DNA from: Calditrichota bacterium
Lineage (GTDB): Bacteria > Electryoneota > RPQS01
Length of the DNA stretch: 64,000 nt
Assembly (NCBI GenBank): GCA_020637445.1
Contig: JACJVZ010000001.1
Coordinates: 1,841,519-1,905,518, forward strand
Reading direction: 5' to 3'
In this document: one piece after another, positions 8,633 through 19,200 of the stretch
How positions within the stretch are numbered: the first letter of the stretch is position 1
Layout of the letters: every line of letters begins with the position of its first letter
The notes under the pieces: model-generated
Seen by the model: the letters and a program-made list of their open reading frames with translations, nothing else
The model's database searches: none
Told to the model about the DNA's origin: nothing
Made by a program: the position numbers and the translations under genes

Positions 8633-9849
8633 TGCTCGTTCGCTTCGCTTTGCGAGACATTCGAAAGATGTGGAAGAGGTCATTGGCCGTGATTGCGGTC
8701 GTGACCGTTTCCGTGTTTCTGCTGCAGTTCGGCGGCAGCTATGTGGACGGTTTCCGCGACAAGATTCAGCAGCAGGCCGTCCGCGAGTCCGGTGTGATTC
8801 GGATCGCCGCAAAGGGATATGACAAGAAAATCGATCTCTTGCCGCTCGAGCCGAACATTCCGTGGTCGCAGTCCATGTCCGATTCTCTAATGGCGATGCC
8901 GCACGTAAAGATCGCCCGACCCATGATCAGGTTTGGCGCGCTGGCAAATTCGCCGGACCGCACGCTTGAAATGCAAGTCGCAGGCACGACGCCGGAAGCG
9001 GCAGAGTCGATTTGGGGACGACTGAACCGCGCCATGGTCGAAGGACACTTCATTGACGGACCGAACCAGATCATGCTCGGAAGCAACGCCGCCCGGTTGC
9101 TGAAAGTGCATGCCGGTGACAAGCTGATCTTGTTGACGAGCGACTCATACGGAGGGATGTCGGCGGTCGAGCCTGAGATTCGCGGCGTTTTTCACAGCTT
9201 GAATGCGGATGAAGACGCCACTTTGATCGTATGCGAACTTGCAGTTGCGCAAAAACTGCTTGCGCTAAAAGGAAGGGTAACAGGCATCACTCTCGAACTG
9301 GATCATCTCGACGATCTCGATGAAACGCTGCCCGCGATAGAGAAGAGTTTCAGCGGCGAATACCAGATTACGACATGGAAACAAGATCAGGCCGCGTTGA
9401 TTCAGCTTTTGGACGTGTCGGAAATCGGAATTTGGGTAATCACGGTAATCATTCTGGTCGTGGCAACTTTGGGAATGATCAACACGTTCTTGATCAGCGT
9501 GCTCGAACGGCTGCGTGACTTTGGAACGCTTCGCGCCGTCGGGCTTTTGCCGGGGCAGCTAATCAAAATCGTGCTCTTTCAAGGCGCGGTGCTGGGGCTC
9601 ATCGGCACTGTAGCAGGTCTGGTTTTTTCACTTCCGATTACGTTTTATTATTACGCGCATCCGATTGACTTGGGCGACGCCATGCAAGGTCTTGAGGGAG
9701 TCGACAGCTTGGTTTGGCTTACGTTTGTTCCGGCGACGACTCTTAAGATCGCGTTGTTGGGTATGGTCGTCGCAATACTCGCGTCGGCCTATCCAGCGTG
9801 GTGGGCGTCGCGGAAGCAGCCGGTGGAAATATTGCGGGAGCTGGGATGA
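8632..9849 (+). CDS. ABC transporter permease, FtsX/MacB family (1)
   Basis: 405 residues. Start ATG 8632 overlaps the previous stop (TGATG); upstream in-frame codons belong to another gene. One N-terminal helix (about 20-38, LAVIAVVTVSVFLLQFGG), a periplasmic MacB-like core domain of about 230 residues, then three C-terminal helices (from about IGIWVITVIILVVATLGMI). The FtsX signature ERLRDFGTLRAVGLLPGQ follows the second helix. MacB/LolC-type permeases are mechanotransmission devices: ATP hydrolysis drives conformational work in the periplasm on lipoproteins or other envelope substrates. Forms a unit with the second permease, LolA-like protein, barrel and ATPase downstream, suggesting envelope export or lipoprotein trafficking rather than import. 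Confidence 0.9.
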   Translation: MLVRFALRDIRKMWKRSLAVIAVVTVSVFLLQFGGSYVDGFRDKIQQQAVRESGVIRIAAKGYDKKIDLLPLEPNIPWSQSMSDSLMAMPHVKIARPMIRFGALANSPDRTLEMQVAGTTPEAAESIWGRLNRAMVEGHFIDGPNQIMLGSNAARLLKVHAGDKLILLTSDSYGGMSAVEPEIRGVFHSLNADEDATLIVCELAVAQKLLALKGRVTGITLELDHLDDLDETLPAIEKSFSGEYQITTWKQDQAALIQLLDVSEIGIWVITVIILVVATLGMINTFLISVLERLRDFGTLRAVGLLPGQLIKIVLFQGAVLGLIGTVAGLVFSLPITFYYYAHPIDLGDAMQGLEGVDSLVWLTFVPATTLKIALLGMVVAILASAYPAWWASRKQPVEILRELG

Positions 9850-11096
9850 ACTTACTGTGGTTTAGACTGGGCTTTCGCAACGTGATCAAGCAGCGTCGGC
9901 GGTCGATGTTTAACATTCTCGCGCTGGGTGTGAACACGGGCATGCTGATCTTGCTGATCGGCGTGCTGCGCGGATTTTATTTGATCACGATTGAGAAGAC
10001 CATCGATCTGCGCACGGGACACGTCCAGATTCACGCGCAAGGTTATGCGGACGAAGCGCGCCGGTTTCCGCTTGACATCGCGATTCACAACGTCGCGGCC
10101 GTCAAGCAGGCCGTGGATTCGCTTCCCGACGTGGTGGCCTCAAGTCCGAGAATATTGGCGGGTGCGACACTGTCCAACGGGCGCGACCGAGCGCCGGTCG
10201 TGCTCTATGGAGTGATTCCCTCCGACGAACGCAAAGTGGGCGCAATTCTGAACGGCATCAAAGACGGCCACACGCTTTCGGATACAAGCAATGGAATCCT
10301 CATCGGCAAAAAGCTCGCGGAGCTTTTGAACGCGGACGTCGGAACGTCGCTGCTGCTTTTTGCTCAGACCAAGGAACATGCGAACAACTTGATTGACGCG
10401 GAAGTCGTCGGAATTTTCGACAGCGGATTTGGGCTGGCGGACAGAACAGCGATCTATGCGCCGTTGCCTTTCGTTTCGAACTTGCTCGACATGCAGGACG
10501 AAGTCACGGAAATTGTGATTCGCGCGAAAAACCTGCGTGTGGTTCCCAAGCTCGTAGATCAAATCGAAACGGCCGTCGCGGGAGCGACCAATGACAAACT
10601 CGTGGTCGAGCCGTGGTTTGAAATTGCTAAGGACGTGGTTGCGGGCGTCAAGGCGGACTTGGTGTCCTATGCCATCATCGGCATGATTCTCGTGATTCTC
10701 GCCGTGTTTGGAATTTCCAATACGATGACGGTCGCGGTGTTTGAACGCACGGGTGAAATCGGAGCGTTGCGCGCACTGGGCATGGAGCAAAAGCAAATTC
10801 GCGCGATGTTCTTGGCAGAAGGAATGACATTCGGGCTGTTCGGCATCATCATTGGCTGGGTCATTGGCGGAGTTTCCGCATGGTACATGAACGTGTACGG
10901 TATTAGTTTGCCGAAGGACGCCGTCGACGCTATTTCGATGCCCATTGCGGACAACTACTACGCGCATTCGCAAGTGATCGATTGGGTTATAGGCGCCGGA
11001 TTGGCAATCGCAAGTTCGTGGGCAGGCTCGGTCTTGCCTGCGCGCAGAGCGTCGCGGGTTCCTGTGACGGCGGCATTGGCAAAAGGAGTGAGATGA
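9846..11096 (+). CDS. ABC transporter permease, FtsX/MacB family (2)
   Basis: 416 residues, start overlapping the previous stop (ATGA). Same topology as its neighbour: N-terminal helix (about 23-42, ILALGVNTGMLILLIGVLRG), periplasmic domain with RTGHVQIHAQGYADEARRFP, then three C-terminal helices and the FtsX motif ERTGEIGALRALGMEQKQI. Clearly homologous to the first permease but divergent, so the transporter is probably a heterodimer like LolCE rather than a MacB homodimer. Both need the ATPase encoded at 13034-13726, which lies after two intervening genes. Confidence 0.9.
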   Translation: MNLLWFRLGFRNVIKQRRRSMFNILALGVNTGMLILLIGVLRGFYLITIEKTIDLRTGHVQIHAQGYADEARRFPLDIAIHNVAAVKQAVDSLPDVVASSPRILAGATLSNGRDRAPVVLYGVIPSDERKVGAILNGIKDGHTLSDTSNGILIGKKLAELLNADVGTSLLLFAQTKEHANNLIDAEVVGIFDSGFGLADRTAIYAPLPFVSNLLDMQDEVTEIVIRAKNLRVVPKLVDQIETAVAGATNDKLVVEPWFEIAKDVVAGVKADLVSYAIIGMILVILAVFGISNTMTVAVFERTGEIGALRALGMEQKQIRAMFLAEGMTFGLFGIIIGWVIGGVSAWYMNVYGISLPKDAVDAISMPIADNYYAHSQVIDWVIGAGLAIASSWAGSVLPARRASRVPVTAALAKGVR

Positions 11097-11836
11097 TGAA
11101 AACCGTTTTTTTGGTGCTTACCGTTTTCTTGTGTGCAAATATCATTCATGCGCAGCAAGCCTCAGACTCCGTGGGGCAGGCCTTGCTGCAGCGGTTGGAT
11201 GACGCGCGGTTTCCGGGGGCCTATGAGATGACCGTGCAAATGGAAACGAGCCGTCCGGGTCGCGACTTGCTCGACTACACGTATGATATCATCGGTATCG
11301 GGAGCGATAAATCTCTGATGACCGTGACTGATCCGCCCAGCGAACGCGACAAGCAGATTCTCTTGAACGGCGACAACCTGTATCTTTACGTGCCCGACGT
11401 GTCAAGACCTGTCAAACTTACGCGCAACGCGAGTTTCATGGGCAGCGTGTTTTCCAACGAAGACGTGATGAACTCGACTCTGGCCGATGACTATTGGGCG
11501 AACATACAGAGTCGCGATATTCGCGACGGCAAGGTTTACTTCAAAGTCGAACTCACGGCCAAGCGCCGCAACGTCGCATATGCAAAAATGGAATGCGGGC
11601 TTGACAGCGCCACCGCGATTCCCGACACGATTACGTATTTCGGCTTGACCGGTAAAGCCTTGAAGCAGGAAGTCGTCAACGAATCCGCACAACTTGCGGG
11701 ACGACTGCGGCCATCCGTGATGACGATGCATGATTTTCTTGAAGAAGGCGCATTTACCAAAGTGACCGTTTCGACGCTTGAAGAACGCAAGGATATTCCG
11801 GAGTCCACCTTTGATCCGACTCGCATGGGCAATTAG
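11093..11836 (+). CDS. LolA-like outer membrane lipoprotein-sorting protein
   Basis: 247 residues from ATG 11093 (a second ATG follows at once; a GGAG site is just upstream). Sec signal peptide MMKTVFLVLTVFLCANIIHA, then a LolA/LolB-like half-barrel family domain of the COG2834 type: DLLDYTYDIIG, DPPSERDKQILL, NLYLYVPDVSRPVKL and the characteristic MGSVFSNEDV stretch. Such proteins are found beside FtsX-type ABC or RND exporters and are thought to carry a hydrophobic or lipidated cargo across the periplasm. Overlaps the permease upstream by 4 bases and the barrel gene downstream by about 59 bases in another frame, implying tight translational coupling. Confidence 0.85.
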   Translation: MMKTVFLVLTVFLCANIIHAQQASDSVGQALLQRLDDARFPGAYEMTVQMETSRPGRDLLDYTYDIIGIGSDKSLMTVTDPPSERDKQILLNGDNLYLYVPDVSRPVKLTRNASFMGSVFSNEDVMNSTLADDYWANIQSRDIRDGKVYFKVELTAKRRNVAYAKMECGLDSATAIPDTITYFGLTGKALKQEVVNESAQLAGRLRPSVMTMHDFLEEGAFTKVTVSTLEERKDIPESTFDPTRMGN

Positions 11837-13025
11837 TATTCTCGCACTCTCCGTCACTATCGCGCAGCCGCGTGTGACGTACAGACTCGAGAGTGACGCG
11901 ATGTTCACAAATGTCGCGGAAAAGAGTTTGTCTCCCATCCAATATTTCAAGCACGACTGGTATGAGACCTACCGGCATGAGCTGCGCGTGTTCGTCAAAG
12001 GAACGCATGAGCGCCGCGCGGGCTATCGCGTCGAGCCGCGCTTCTGGTTCACGCATCAGCGCGACTCCGCGGAGCAGTTCGATTGGGTGCTTGATCAAGC
12101 GTATGCCTATTTGAATCCCTCGCCGCGCGTGACTTTCTTGACGGGCAAACAGCGCGCGCATTGGGGAACGGGTTTGACCTATACGCCGACGGATAATTTG
12201 CAGTCGGCGGCGAACCCATTGGATCCGACGAGGTATTTGGAAGGTGTGTATCTTGCGCGCATGGACGCCACGCTGCCGTGGTTTTCGTTTTCGCTGCTCT
12301 ACACACCGGACCGCAACTATAGTACGGAAAACACAGTCGCAGCGAGCGACCCCACACAGATGGCGGGAGCAAGACTCTACAAACTTGTCGGCACGTGCGA
12401 TTTTTACGCGACGGCGCTGCACAATTTCGACAACGAAACGAACATCGGCGGCGCATTTTCCTGGGACAGCGGACCGGTCGTGCTCTACGGCGAGGCGGCG
12501 TGGCTGCTTCGTACAACCGGGAATCTGCGGCACTATCTTGAGCTTGAAGAAGACAGAGTGTGGAAACCGCGCGCAGTGCTTGGCGCAAGCAAGCTGTTTG
12601 GCAATTCTTCGGTGTATGGCGAAGTGTATTACACGGGTTGGGGACTGAACAAAGACGAGTACTCGGAGTATCTCTCGCGCATTCGGTTTGACGCAAATCA
12701 GCTGGGTGAAGCACAACCGAATCCAATAGCTGTTGTCGACTATGCGAATCTTCTGCTGCTTTCAAAACCCACGCAGGAGCTGCATCAGGTTTACATCGCC
12801 GCGAGCGGAACTTACGATTGGCGCGACCTGTGGACATTCGGCGGCAACATGATCTATGAACCAGTCGGGCAAACATTATTCGGCTATCCTGTGGTTACTT
12901 ACATCGGTTACCAAAACGTAAGCATCGCGGCAGGAGTTTCGTTCGCGGCCGGCTCCCGGTCAAGCGAGCGGCCCTTGCTGCCATCGTACCTCGCGGCGGA
13001 TCTGCGATTTGCAATTTACTTTTGA
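11778..13025 (+). CDS. Probable outer-membrane beta-barrel protein
   Basis: 415 residues. No ATG is available; the TTG at 11778 gives a good Sec signal peptide (MKNARIFRSPPLIRLAWAIS, then hydrophobic residues to a cleavage site near TIAQP), which is why I chose it despite the 59-base overlap with the LolA-like gene. The mature part is rich in alternating aromatic/polar strands (e.g. FDWVLDQAYAYLNPSPRVTFL, LWTFGGNMIYEP) and ends on an aromatic residue, LRFAIYF, the usual C-terminal signature of outer-membrane barrels. No named family recognised. Barrels of this kind accompany LolA-like/FtsX or RND export clusters, so it may be the outer-membrane exit or acceptor (inference). Confidence 0.7.
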   Translation: MKNARIFRSPPLIRLAWAISILALSVTIAQPRVTYRLESDAMFTNVAEKSLSPIQYFKHDWYETYRHELRVFVKGTHERRAGYRVEPRFWFTHQRDSAEQFDWVLDQAYAYLNPSPRVTFLTGKQRAHWGTGLTYTPTDNLQSAANPLDPTRYLEGVYLARMDATLPWFSFSLLYTPDRNYSTENTVAASDPTQMAGARLYKLVGTCDFYATALHNFDNETNIGGAFSWDSGPVVLYGEAAWLLRTTGNLRHYLELEEDRVWKPRAVLGASKLFGNSSVYGEVYYTGWGLNKDEYSEYLSRIRFDANQLGEAQPNPIAVVDYANLLLLSKPTQELHQVYIAASGTYDWRDLWTFGGNMIYEPVGQTLFGYPVVTYIGYQNVSIAAGVSFAAGSRSSERPLLPSYLAADLRFAIYF

Positions 13026-13033
13026 GAATGACT

Positions 13034-13726
13034 ATGTCTGATATTATCGTCACGGAAAACATCTGCAAGGACTACAAACTCGGCACACACGTCGTGCACG
13101 CGCTGGTCGACGTGAACCTGCACGTGGGCACGGGTGAATTCTTGAGTATTGTGGGCCCTTCCGGCAGCGGAAAAACGACGCTGCTGAACATGATCGGCTG
13201 CTTGGACGTGCCAACGTCGGGCAAAGTCACGATGTTTGGGAAATTCGATCCGGCTGCGCTCGACGACAAAGAGACCACTCTTCTGCGCCGCGACCGGATC
13301 GGGTTCATTTTCCAGACGTTCAATTTGCTGCCGGTATTCAACGTAACTGAAAACGTCGGACTTCCGCTCGAACTGCAGCACGTGCCGAAGGATGAAATTG
13401 AGCAGCGCGTCAGCGAGCTTGTTGAAGAGGTCGGATTGACGGAATATGCGCGCCACCGTCCGGACGAGTTGTCCGGCGGACAGCGGCAGCGCGTCGCAGT
13501 GGCACGCGCGCTTGTGACGAATCCGAAACTTGTGCTGGCCGACGAGCCGACGGCGAATCTTGATCACGACACCGGCATGGCGATTTTGGAATTGATGCAG
13601 GAAATGAACCGTGTGCACGGTACGACTTTTATTTTTTCTACTCACGATCCGAAAGTCATGAGTGTTGCCAAACGCATCGTGACGATGGAAGACGGCAAAA
13701 TATCCGAGGACAATCATGTGGCGTAA
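13034..13726 (+). CDS. ABC transporter ATP-binding protein, LolD/MacB type
   Basis: About 230 residues; ATGs at 13028 and 13034 are both possible (GAG at 13024-13026 fits the second). Complete nucleotide-binding domain: Walker A GPSGSGKTT (K47), Q-loop FQTFNLLP, signature LSGGQRQRVAVARAL, Walker B LVLADEPT, and H-loop STHD. The FQTFNLLPVFNVTENV and ARHRPDELSGGQ stretches are typical of the LolD/MacB subfamily. It is separated from its two permeases by the LolA-like and barrel genes. The downstream TPR gene starts 11 bases before its stop, so the six genes look like one transcript. Confidence 0.95.
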   Translation: MSDIIVTENICKDYKLGTHVVHALVDVNLHVGTGEFLSIVGPSGSGKTTLLNMIGCLDVPTSGKVTMFGKFDPAALDDKETTLLRRDRIGFIFQTFNLLPVFNVTENVGLPLELQHVPKDEIEQRVSELVEEVGLTEYARHRPDELSGGQRQRVAVARALVTNPKLVLADEPTANLDHDTGMAILELMQEMNRVHGTTFIFSTHDPKVMSVAKRIVTMEDGKISEDNHVA

Positions 13727-16232
13727 AGTTATCTTGTTGATAATCAGTTTGCCGCTGATTGCAATGGCGGAGCAGACGCTTGTGGAACGCGCGGAAGAAC
13801 TGCGCGCCCAGAAGCCAGTGACCTATGCGCCGTCGTGGTGCGAGGGACCCGCGAAACATATTCCCGCTCTGTGGAAAATAAAGACTGACGTTCTGAAATC
13901 AACGCCCGTCGAGAACATGGAGACGGACGGCGATCCGGCGAAGTATGAAAATATCCTCACGTGGTATCTGCTGACCGAAGACCTTGAGTCGCTCGAAAAG
14001 TGGGCGAACACTCTCGCCAACCCACCCGAATTGGCCAAGGCCGAGCTTGCGTTGGCGTTGTTGAATTTTGACGACGCGGAGAAGCACTTTCGCACGACGC
14101 TCGAATCTCCCGATCCGACGTTTCAAAGGCTGGGGAAAATCGGTTTGTCGAAAGTTCTGCAGAAACGACAGAAGTACCAGGAAGCGCTTGACGTTTTGGT
14201 GAGCGCGTGGACGCTGGATCAACTTTCGGACGACGTGATCTTTCAGGCTGCCTTGTGCAAACAAAGATTGGGCGAGACGAGCGAATCCGTGGACTTGTTT
14301 GAGGAAGTCTTGAAGTGGAACTACAGCAATGAACTCGGACACTACTTCCTCGGCAACGGTTTTGCAAGAAAGAACTACACGGAACTTGAGAAACTGTATC
14401 CATTGCTAACCTGTCCACAGTATGAACAGTACTTTGACCACGCAATCGCGCATTTCGAGATTGGAGATTATGAAGGCGTGGTCGAAGAGCTTGGTCCGCT
14501 GATCGCCGTCTCGACGGAGTGCCCGCGCGCAAGCGTATTGGCCGCCTCGGCCGAATGGATGCGAGGTAACTTCTCTTTTGGCCTGACGCTCTTCAAGGAG
14601 GCGCTGGACTCTATTCCCGACTACGGCCGCGCGCATAACGGCGTGGCGAAGTGTTTGGAGCAAATGCGGCTGCATGAAAACGTCTATCGCGACGCGGATC
14701 AAGCGGCCTTTGACGCCAAACCGTATCCACAGATTCCGATGATTGAGAAATATATTCTCAATTGGGAATCGCTTTCAGACCGGCACAAGAAACAGGTCGC
14801 GATCTCAGTCGAGCCGTGGAAGGACTATATTCCCGTTTTGGTCGCGTGCGGCAGTCATCACTATATCAAGCCGCTGCACGAGAAGCTCTCGGAGTGTCCG
14901 GGGCTTGAGACGATTGCCGATCAGAGAATCAGCTACGATTCCCGTCTATGGGACGACGTGCGCGGCTGCGGCGGCTATACGACCGTGACCGGAATCGAAG
15001 ACGTGGAGCGCTCGATTTACAACAAGTACAACACGGTGCTGCACGAACTTACACATCAGGTGCACGGAGTTTTTCCGCCCGAGGATCAAAAGCGCATTGA
15101 AGATTTGTACCGCGAAGCCAGCGCAAAGGACGCGGACGGCGAAGAAATTTTCGTCAGCCGCTACCAAGGATCAAGCGTATGGGAGTATTTTGCGGAAGGG
15201 ATGAACTCGTATTTCTCGCCTCAGCGAAATGCGTACGACACGCGCGAGATCACAAAAGAGCGGTTGTTCAGGCTCGATCCGAAGCTCGTCTCGCTGCTCG
15301 AATACTACATGACCGCGCCAAACATTGAGGCATGCTATCCCGTGGGCTTCGTGAACGCCGCCGACAACGAGGTGGAGTTGGGAAAGCTCTCCGAGGCTAT
15401 GACCTACGCACGTAAGGCCGAAGAGCACGACGCCAACTCAGAAGTCGCATTGCGCGCCATTGCTCGCATCAGTTCATACGAAGACAAAGACAGCCTGTCT
15501 GAGGCCTACGCGGAACGGCTGGTCCAGTCTTTTCCGGACAAGGCAAATTCCTACAGCCAATTGGCGTGGTCGCGGGCTTTCGCGAACGGTGACTTTGTGA
15601 CCAATCTGCCGCTGATTCAAAGTGGATTGGAAAAAACAAGCGGTTCTGAACGGACTCAGTTGATGCGGGAAAATGCCGCCTGGCAATTTACTTGTGGCAT
15701 GTTTGACGAAGCTGTCGTAAATTACAGGGCTGTGCTTGCGGACCAAGGCACGGACGACGACGCGCTGCGGGGCTATGCCGAGGCGCTCTTGTGGGCGGGT
15801 TATTCCGAGCGGTCCGACTCGGTTTATCAGGTGGCTTTGAAACGCCGCAGCGGTGTCGTGGACTTGCGTCTTGAGTACGCGCGGCTGCTGCTTCTAAACG
15901 GCAGGCTTGCGGAAGCAAAAGATCAGATTGACGAAGCGGAACTTCTGAAACCCGGTGACGGACGCGTGGCCGCGCACCGCGCGTGGTGGGCGAATCTTTC
16001 CGGAGACCGCCAAGCTGCGCTGGACAATTGCATTGTGGCGTCGGATCAGTATCCCGGTGACGCCATCGTACAGGCCATCACGGCGAACATTCTGAACAAA
16101 CCTGTAAAACCGGAAAGTACTGTTCCCGAGTGGCGCTATGACACAAAAGAGTCCACGTATGTGGCGGACAATTTCTGGGACAGCGCGACGAAGACTCTGC
16201 TGACAAACGGACTAAATTTACTCTCCAAATAA
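13716..16232 (+). CDS. Secreted TPR protein with HExxH zinc-metalloprotease motif
   Basis: 838 residues with a Sec signal peptide (MWRKVILLIISLPLIAMA). Residues about 60-330 and 580-820 are made of TPR-like helical pairs (e.g. ELGHYFLGNGFARKN, AKDQIDEAELLKPGDGRVAA). Between them is a domain with HELTHQVHG (H443, E444, H447) and a downstream WEYFAEG in which E490 or E494 could be the third zinc ligand, the arrangement of gluzincin peptidases. I do not know a named family with exactly this build. Overlaps the ATPase gene by 11 bases, so it is probably co-produced with the exporter; a periplasmic or surface peptidase acting on the exported substrate is one possibility. The peptidase call is from motif only. 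Confidence 0.72.
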   Translation: MWRKVILLIISLPLIAMAEQTLVERAEELRAQKPVTYAPSWCEGPAKHIPALWKIKTDVLKSTPVENMETDGDPAKYENILTWYLLTEDLESLEKWANTLANPPELAKAELALALLNFDDAEKHFRTTLESPDPTFQRLGKIGLSKVLQKRQKYQEALDVLVSAWTLDQLSDDVIFQAALCKQRLGETSESVDLFEEVLKWNYSNELGHYFLGNGFARKNYTELEKLYPLLTCPQYEQYFDHAIAHFEIGDYEGVVEELGPLIAVSTECPRASVLAASAEWMRGNFSFGLTLFKEALDSIPDYGRAHNGVAKCLEQMRLHENVYRDADQAAFDAKPYPQIPMIEKYILNWESLSDRHKKQVAISVEPWKDYIPVLVACGSHHYIKPLHEKLSECPGLETIADQRISYDSRLWDDVRGCGGYTTVTGIEDVERSIYNKYNTVLHELTHQVHGVFPPEDQKRIEDLYREASAKDADGEEIFVSRYQGSSVWEYFAEGMNSYFSPQRNAYDTREITKERLFRLDPKLVSLLEYYMTAPNIEACYPVGFVNAADNEVELGKLSEAMTYARKAEEHDANSEVALRAIARISSYEDKDSLSEAYAERLVQSFPDKANSYSQLAWSRAFANGDFVTNLPLIQSGLEKTSGSERTQLMRENAAWQFTCGMFDEAVVNYRAVLADQGTDDDALRGYAEALLWAGYSERSDSVYQVALKRRSGVVDLRLEYARLLLLNGRLAEAKDQIDEAELLKPGDGRVAAHRAWWANLSGDRQAALDNCIVASDQYPGDAIVQAITANILNKPVKPESTVPEWRYDTKESTYVADNFWDSATKTLLTNGLNLLSK

Positions 16233-16277
16233 CTCTTGGGCTGAACCCTTGGACGGACAACAAAACGGAGGCACGTT

Positions 16278-19200
16278 ATGAAGAAGGCCATCATTTGGCT
16301 GGTTCCCGCTCTCTTCTGTGTGCTGGGAGCCGCGAGCACTTATGCTGCTGAGATCGCTCCCGATTTGCAGGACTATTGGAGCAAAGCTGCTCCCACGGAT
16401 CGCGTGAACGCAATTTTCTATTTGTGGGAACGGGTGGATATTCGCGAAATGGACAACACGCTGCACGACATGCGCGCAACTCGTCAGCAGCGGCACCAGA
16501 TTGTCGTGGAAGAATTGCAGCGCGTCGCTCGTGAAACTCAGCCTCCGCTGCTTTCAGAGCTTGAAAATCTTAAGAACCAAGGCCTGCTGGACGGATATAC
16601 TCCGTATTGGATTACGAATTGTATCGTCGTGAAGGGCGCGCTCTCCACACTTGAAGAATTCGCAAAGAATTCGGCAATTGAGCGTGTGGAATCCGTGCCG
16701 AAGATAGAATTGATCGAGCCCGTTCGTGAAGACCGGGAAGTGCGACAGGCGTTGGACTCGCGGACTTCGGGTGTCAATGCCGTACACGCGCCGCAAGTTT
16801 GGTACGAATTGGGATTCACCGGCGAAGGCACACTGGTCGCGAACATGGACACCGGAGTGGACGGCACGCATCCCGCTTTGGCGTCGCGTTGGCGCGGCAA
16901 TCATGCTCCTCATGAAGAATGCTGGTTGGACGTCTTGGGAACGAATTTTGACACGCCGCACGCTGCTGGAAGCCACGGGACACATACGATGGGTACCATG
17001 TGTGGGACCGGCAGCGCAACGTCCAATGTCGACACGGTCGGCGTGGCGCCCGGTGCGGAATGGATTGCCATGAATGCGATCGGCGGCTTTGGAGCGGACT
17101 TTGACAGCGACGTGCTTGAAGGCTACCAGTGGTTCGCCGATCCCGACGACGATCCGGAAACGGTTGATGACGTGCCGGACGTGATTCAAAATTCGTGGGG
17201 AGTATACGGTGGCTTTCCCGGATACTCGGACTGCTATGAGGTTTGGAATGAAGCGATTCTTGCTTGCGAGGCCGCCGGAACCGTCGTAACTTTCTCCGCT
17301 GGCAACGAGGGACCAAATCTCTATTCTCACCGCAGTCCCGCCAACATTGCGATTGACTCGGTGACGTTCTTCTCGATCGGCTCCGTCAATGCCAACAACT
17401 GGCCGGGCACGCCGCACCCGATTTCGGGTTTTTCGAGCCGTGGTCCGAGTGACTGCGATTCGTCGGCAATTAAGCCAGAAGTTGTCGCACCCGGAGAGGA
17501 CGTATATTCCACTTTGCCGGGCAATACCTACGGCAACAACAGCGGTACCTCGATGGCCGGACCGCACGTGGCCGGAATCATTGCGTTGATGCGCGAAGCC
17601 AATCCGAATGCGGATCCGCGCGATATCAAATCCGCTCTGCTTGAGACGGCAATTGACTACGGTTCTGCCGGCGAAGACAACACATATGGCCGCGGGATGG
17701 TAGACGCCTATGAAGCGGTTCTATTGATTGCCTCCTCGCGCGGACTGATCATGGGACAGGTGACAGATGCCACAACCAGCGAACCGATTTCAGGAGCACG
17801 CATTCAGGTCGGCGATAATTTTGCCCGGCTAACGGACTCGCAAGGCAACTACAGGATTTCGACTCCGTCTGATTCCGTACTGCCGATTTCTGCGAGTGCA
17901 TTTGGCTATGCTCAGTACAACAGCAGTATCACGGTCGCGGAAGGCGACACTTTGTTCCTCGATGTCGAGCTTTCGCCGGTTGTTACGGGCACGCTGCACG
18001 GCACAGTTCAAATTGGCGAGAACATTCCACTCGAACATGCCATTGTAACACCCCAGTTCATTCCCGTGGACCCTGAGGAAACGGATGAAAACGGCGAATT
18101 CACATTTGTCTTGCCGGGAGCGAACAATTACACGTTTCATTTGCAGTTTGGCGAACTTGAAACTGACACGACTTTGTGGGTAGAAGCCGGCACGACCACG
18201 AATGTCGACGTGCAGTTCTCAACTCCCCGTTCGCAGCCGCTGGCCGGATCGGATTCTTCTTATGGCTACGTCGCCTATGACCGCTACGACTTCGGTCTGC
18301 CCGCGCAGTATGACTGGACGGACATGACGGATGCGACGGAGTTGGATTATCCGCAAATCACCGACGCGTCCATGTACATAGAAATGCCGTTTCCGTTTAT
18401 GTATTACGGAGATCGCTTCGATTCTCTGACGATCAACGAGAACGGTTGGATTGCCGGAGGCGAAAGCCCCTTGCGAACCAATTCGAACACGACGATTCCT
18501 TCCGAACAAGGTCCGGCGGCCATGCTGGCGCTTTGTTGGGACAATCTAATTCTCAGAACGGTGCCGGAAGAATCGCGTGTGCTGACCAAGTATGATCCGG
18601 CCGGAGGCGTATTCACGATTGAGTACAACCATTTGTATTTTGTTCCCGTTTCGGGCGCGTATTTCACGGGGCAAATCAAGATCTTTGATCAAGAAGTTTG
18701 GCCGACGCCCACGGGCGATTGCGAAATCCTGTTCTTGTACGACAGCGTCGGTGTCACAACCAGCATGACGGTCGGTATTGAGAGTCCCGATCAAACCGAC
18801 GGCCTGCAGGTAGTTTTTAACGCGTTGTTGAACGAAAACTCGTTCCCGGTCACTTACGGAAGCGCGATTCTGTTTACGACCCGCTCAGGCGAGCGCACGC
18901 GCGGAAACATGACCGGAAGTTTGTCGCTGCATCCGGCGCTGTCGGAAGCGGTGCCGAACGGCGTGCGGCTTGGAAACGTTCAGGCGCAAGTATTCGTCGA
19001 CGGCTCGTTTGCATTCCCGAATACATTTGCCGGTCCGCGCACGGTGCGTGTGCAGGTTCCCGGTTACGAGCAAGTCATAACGTATGGCACCGTACCCACG
19101 GGCGGAACCGTGAATGTGGAAGCGGACGTTCTGCGGCTTGATCCTCCCAGCAACTTGACCTACACGCGCTCGAATGATTCGCTGTTCATGACTTGGGAAC

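Noticed and set aside
12049..12876. 275-codon reverse frame within the barrel gene
   Set aside because: Cys/Arg/Ser-rich shadow with no family likeness; the forward frame has a signal peptide and barrel-like C-terminus.
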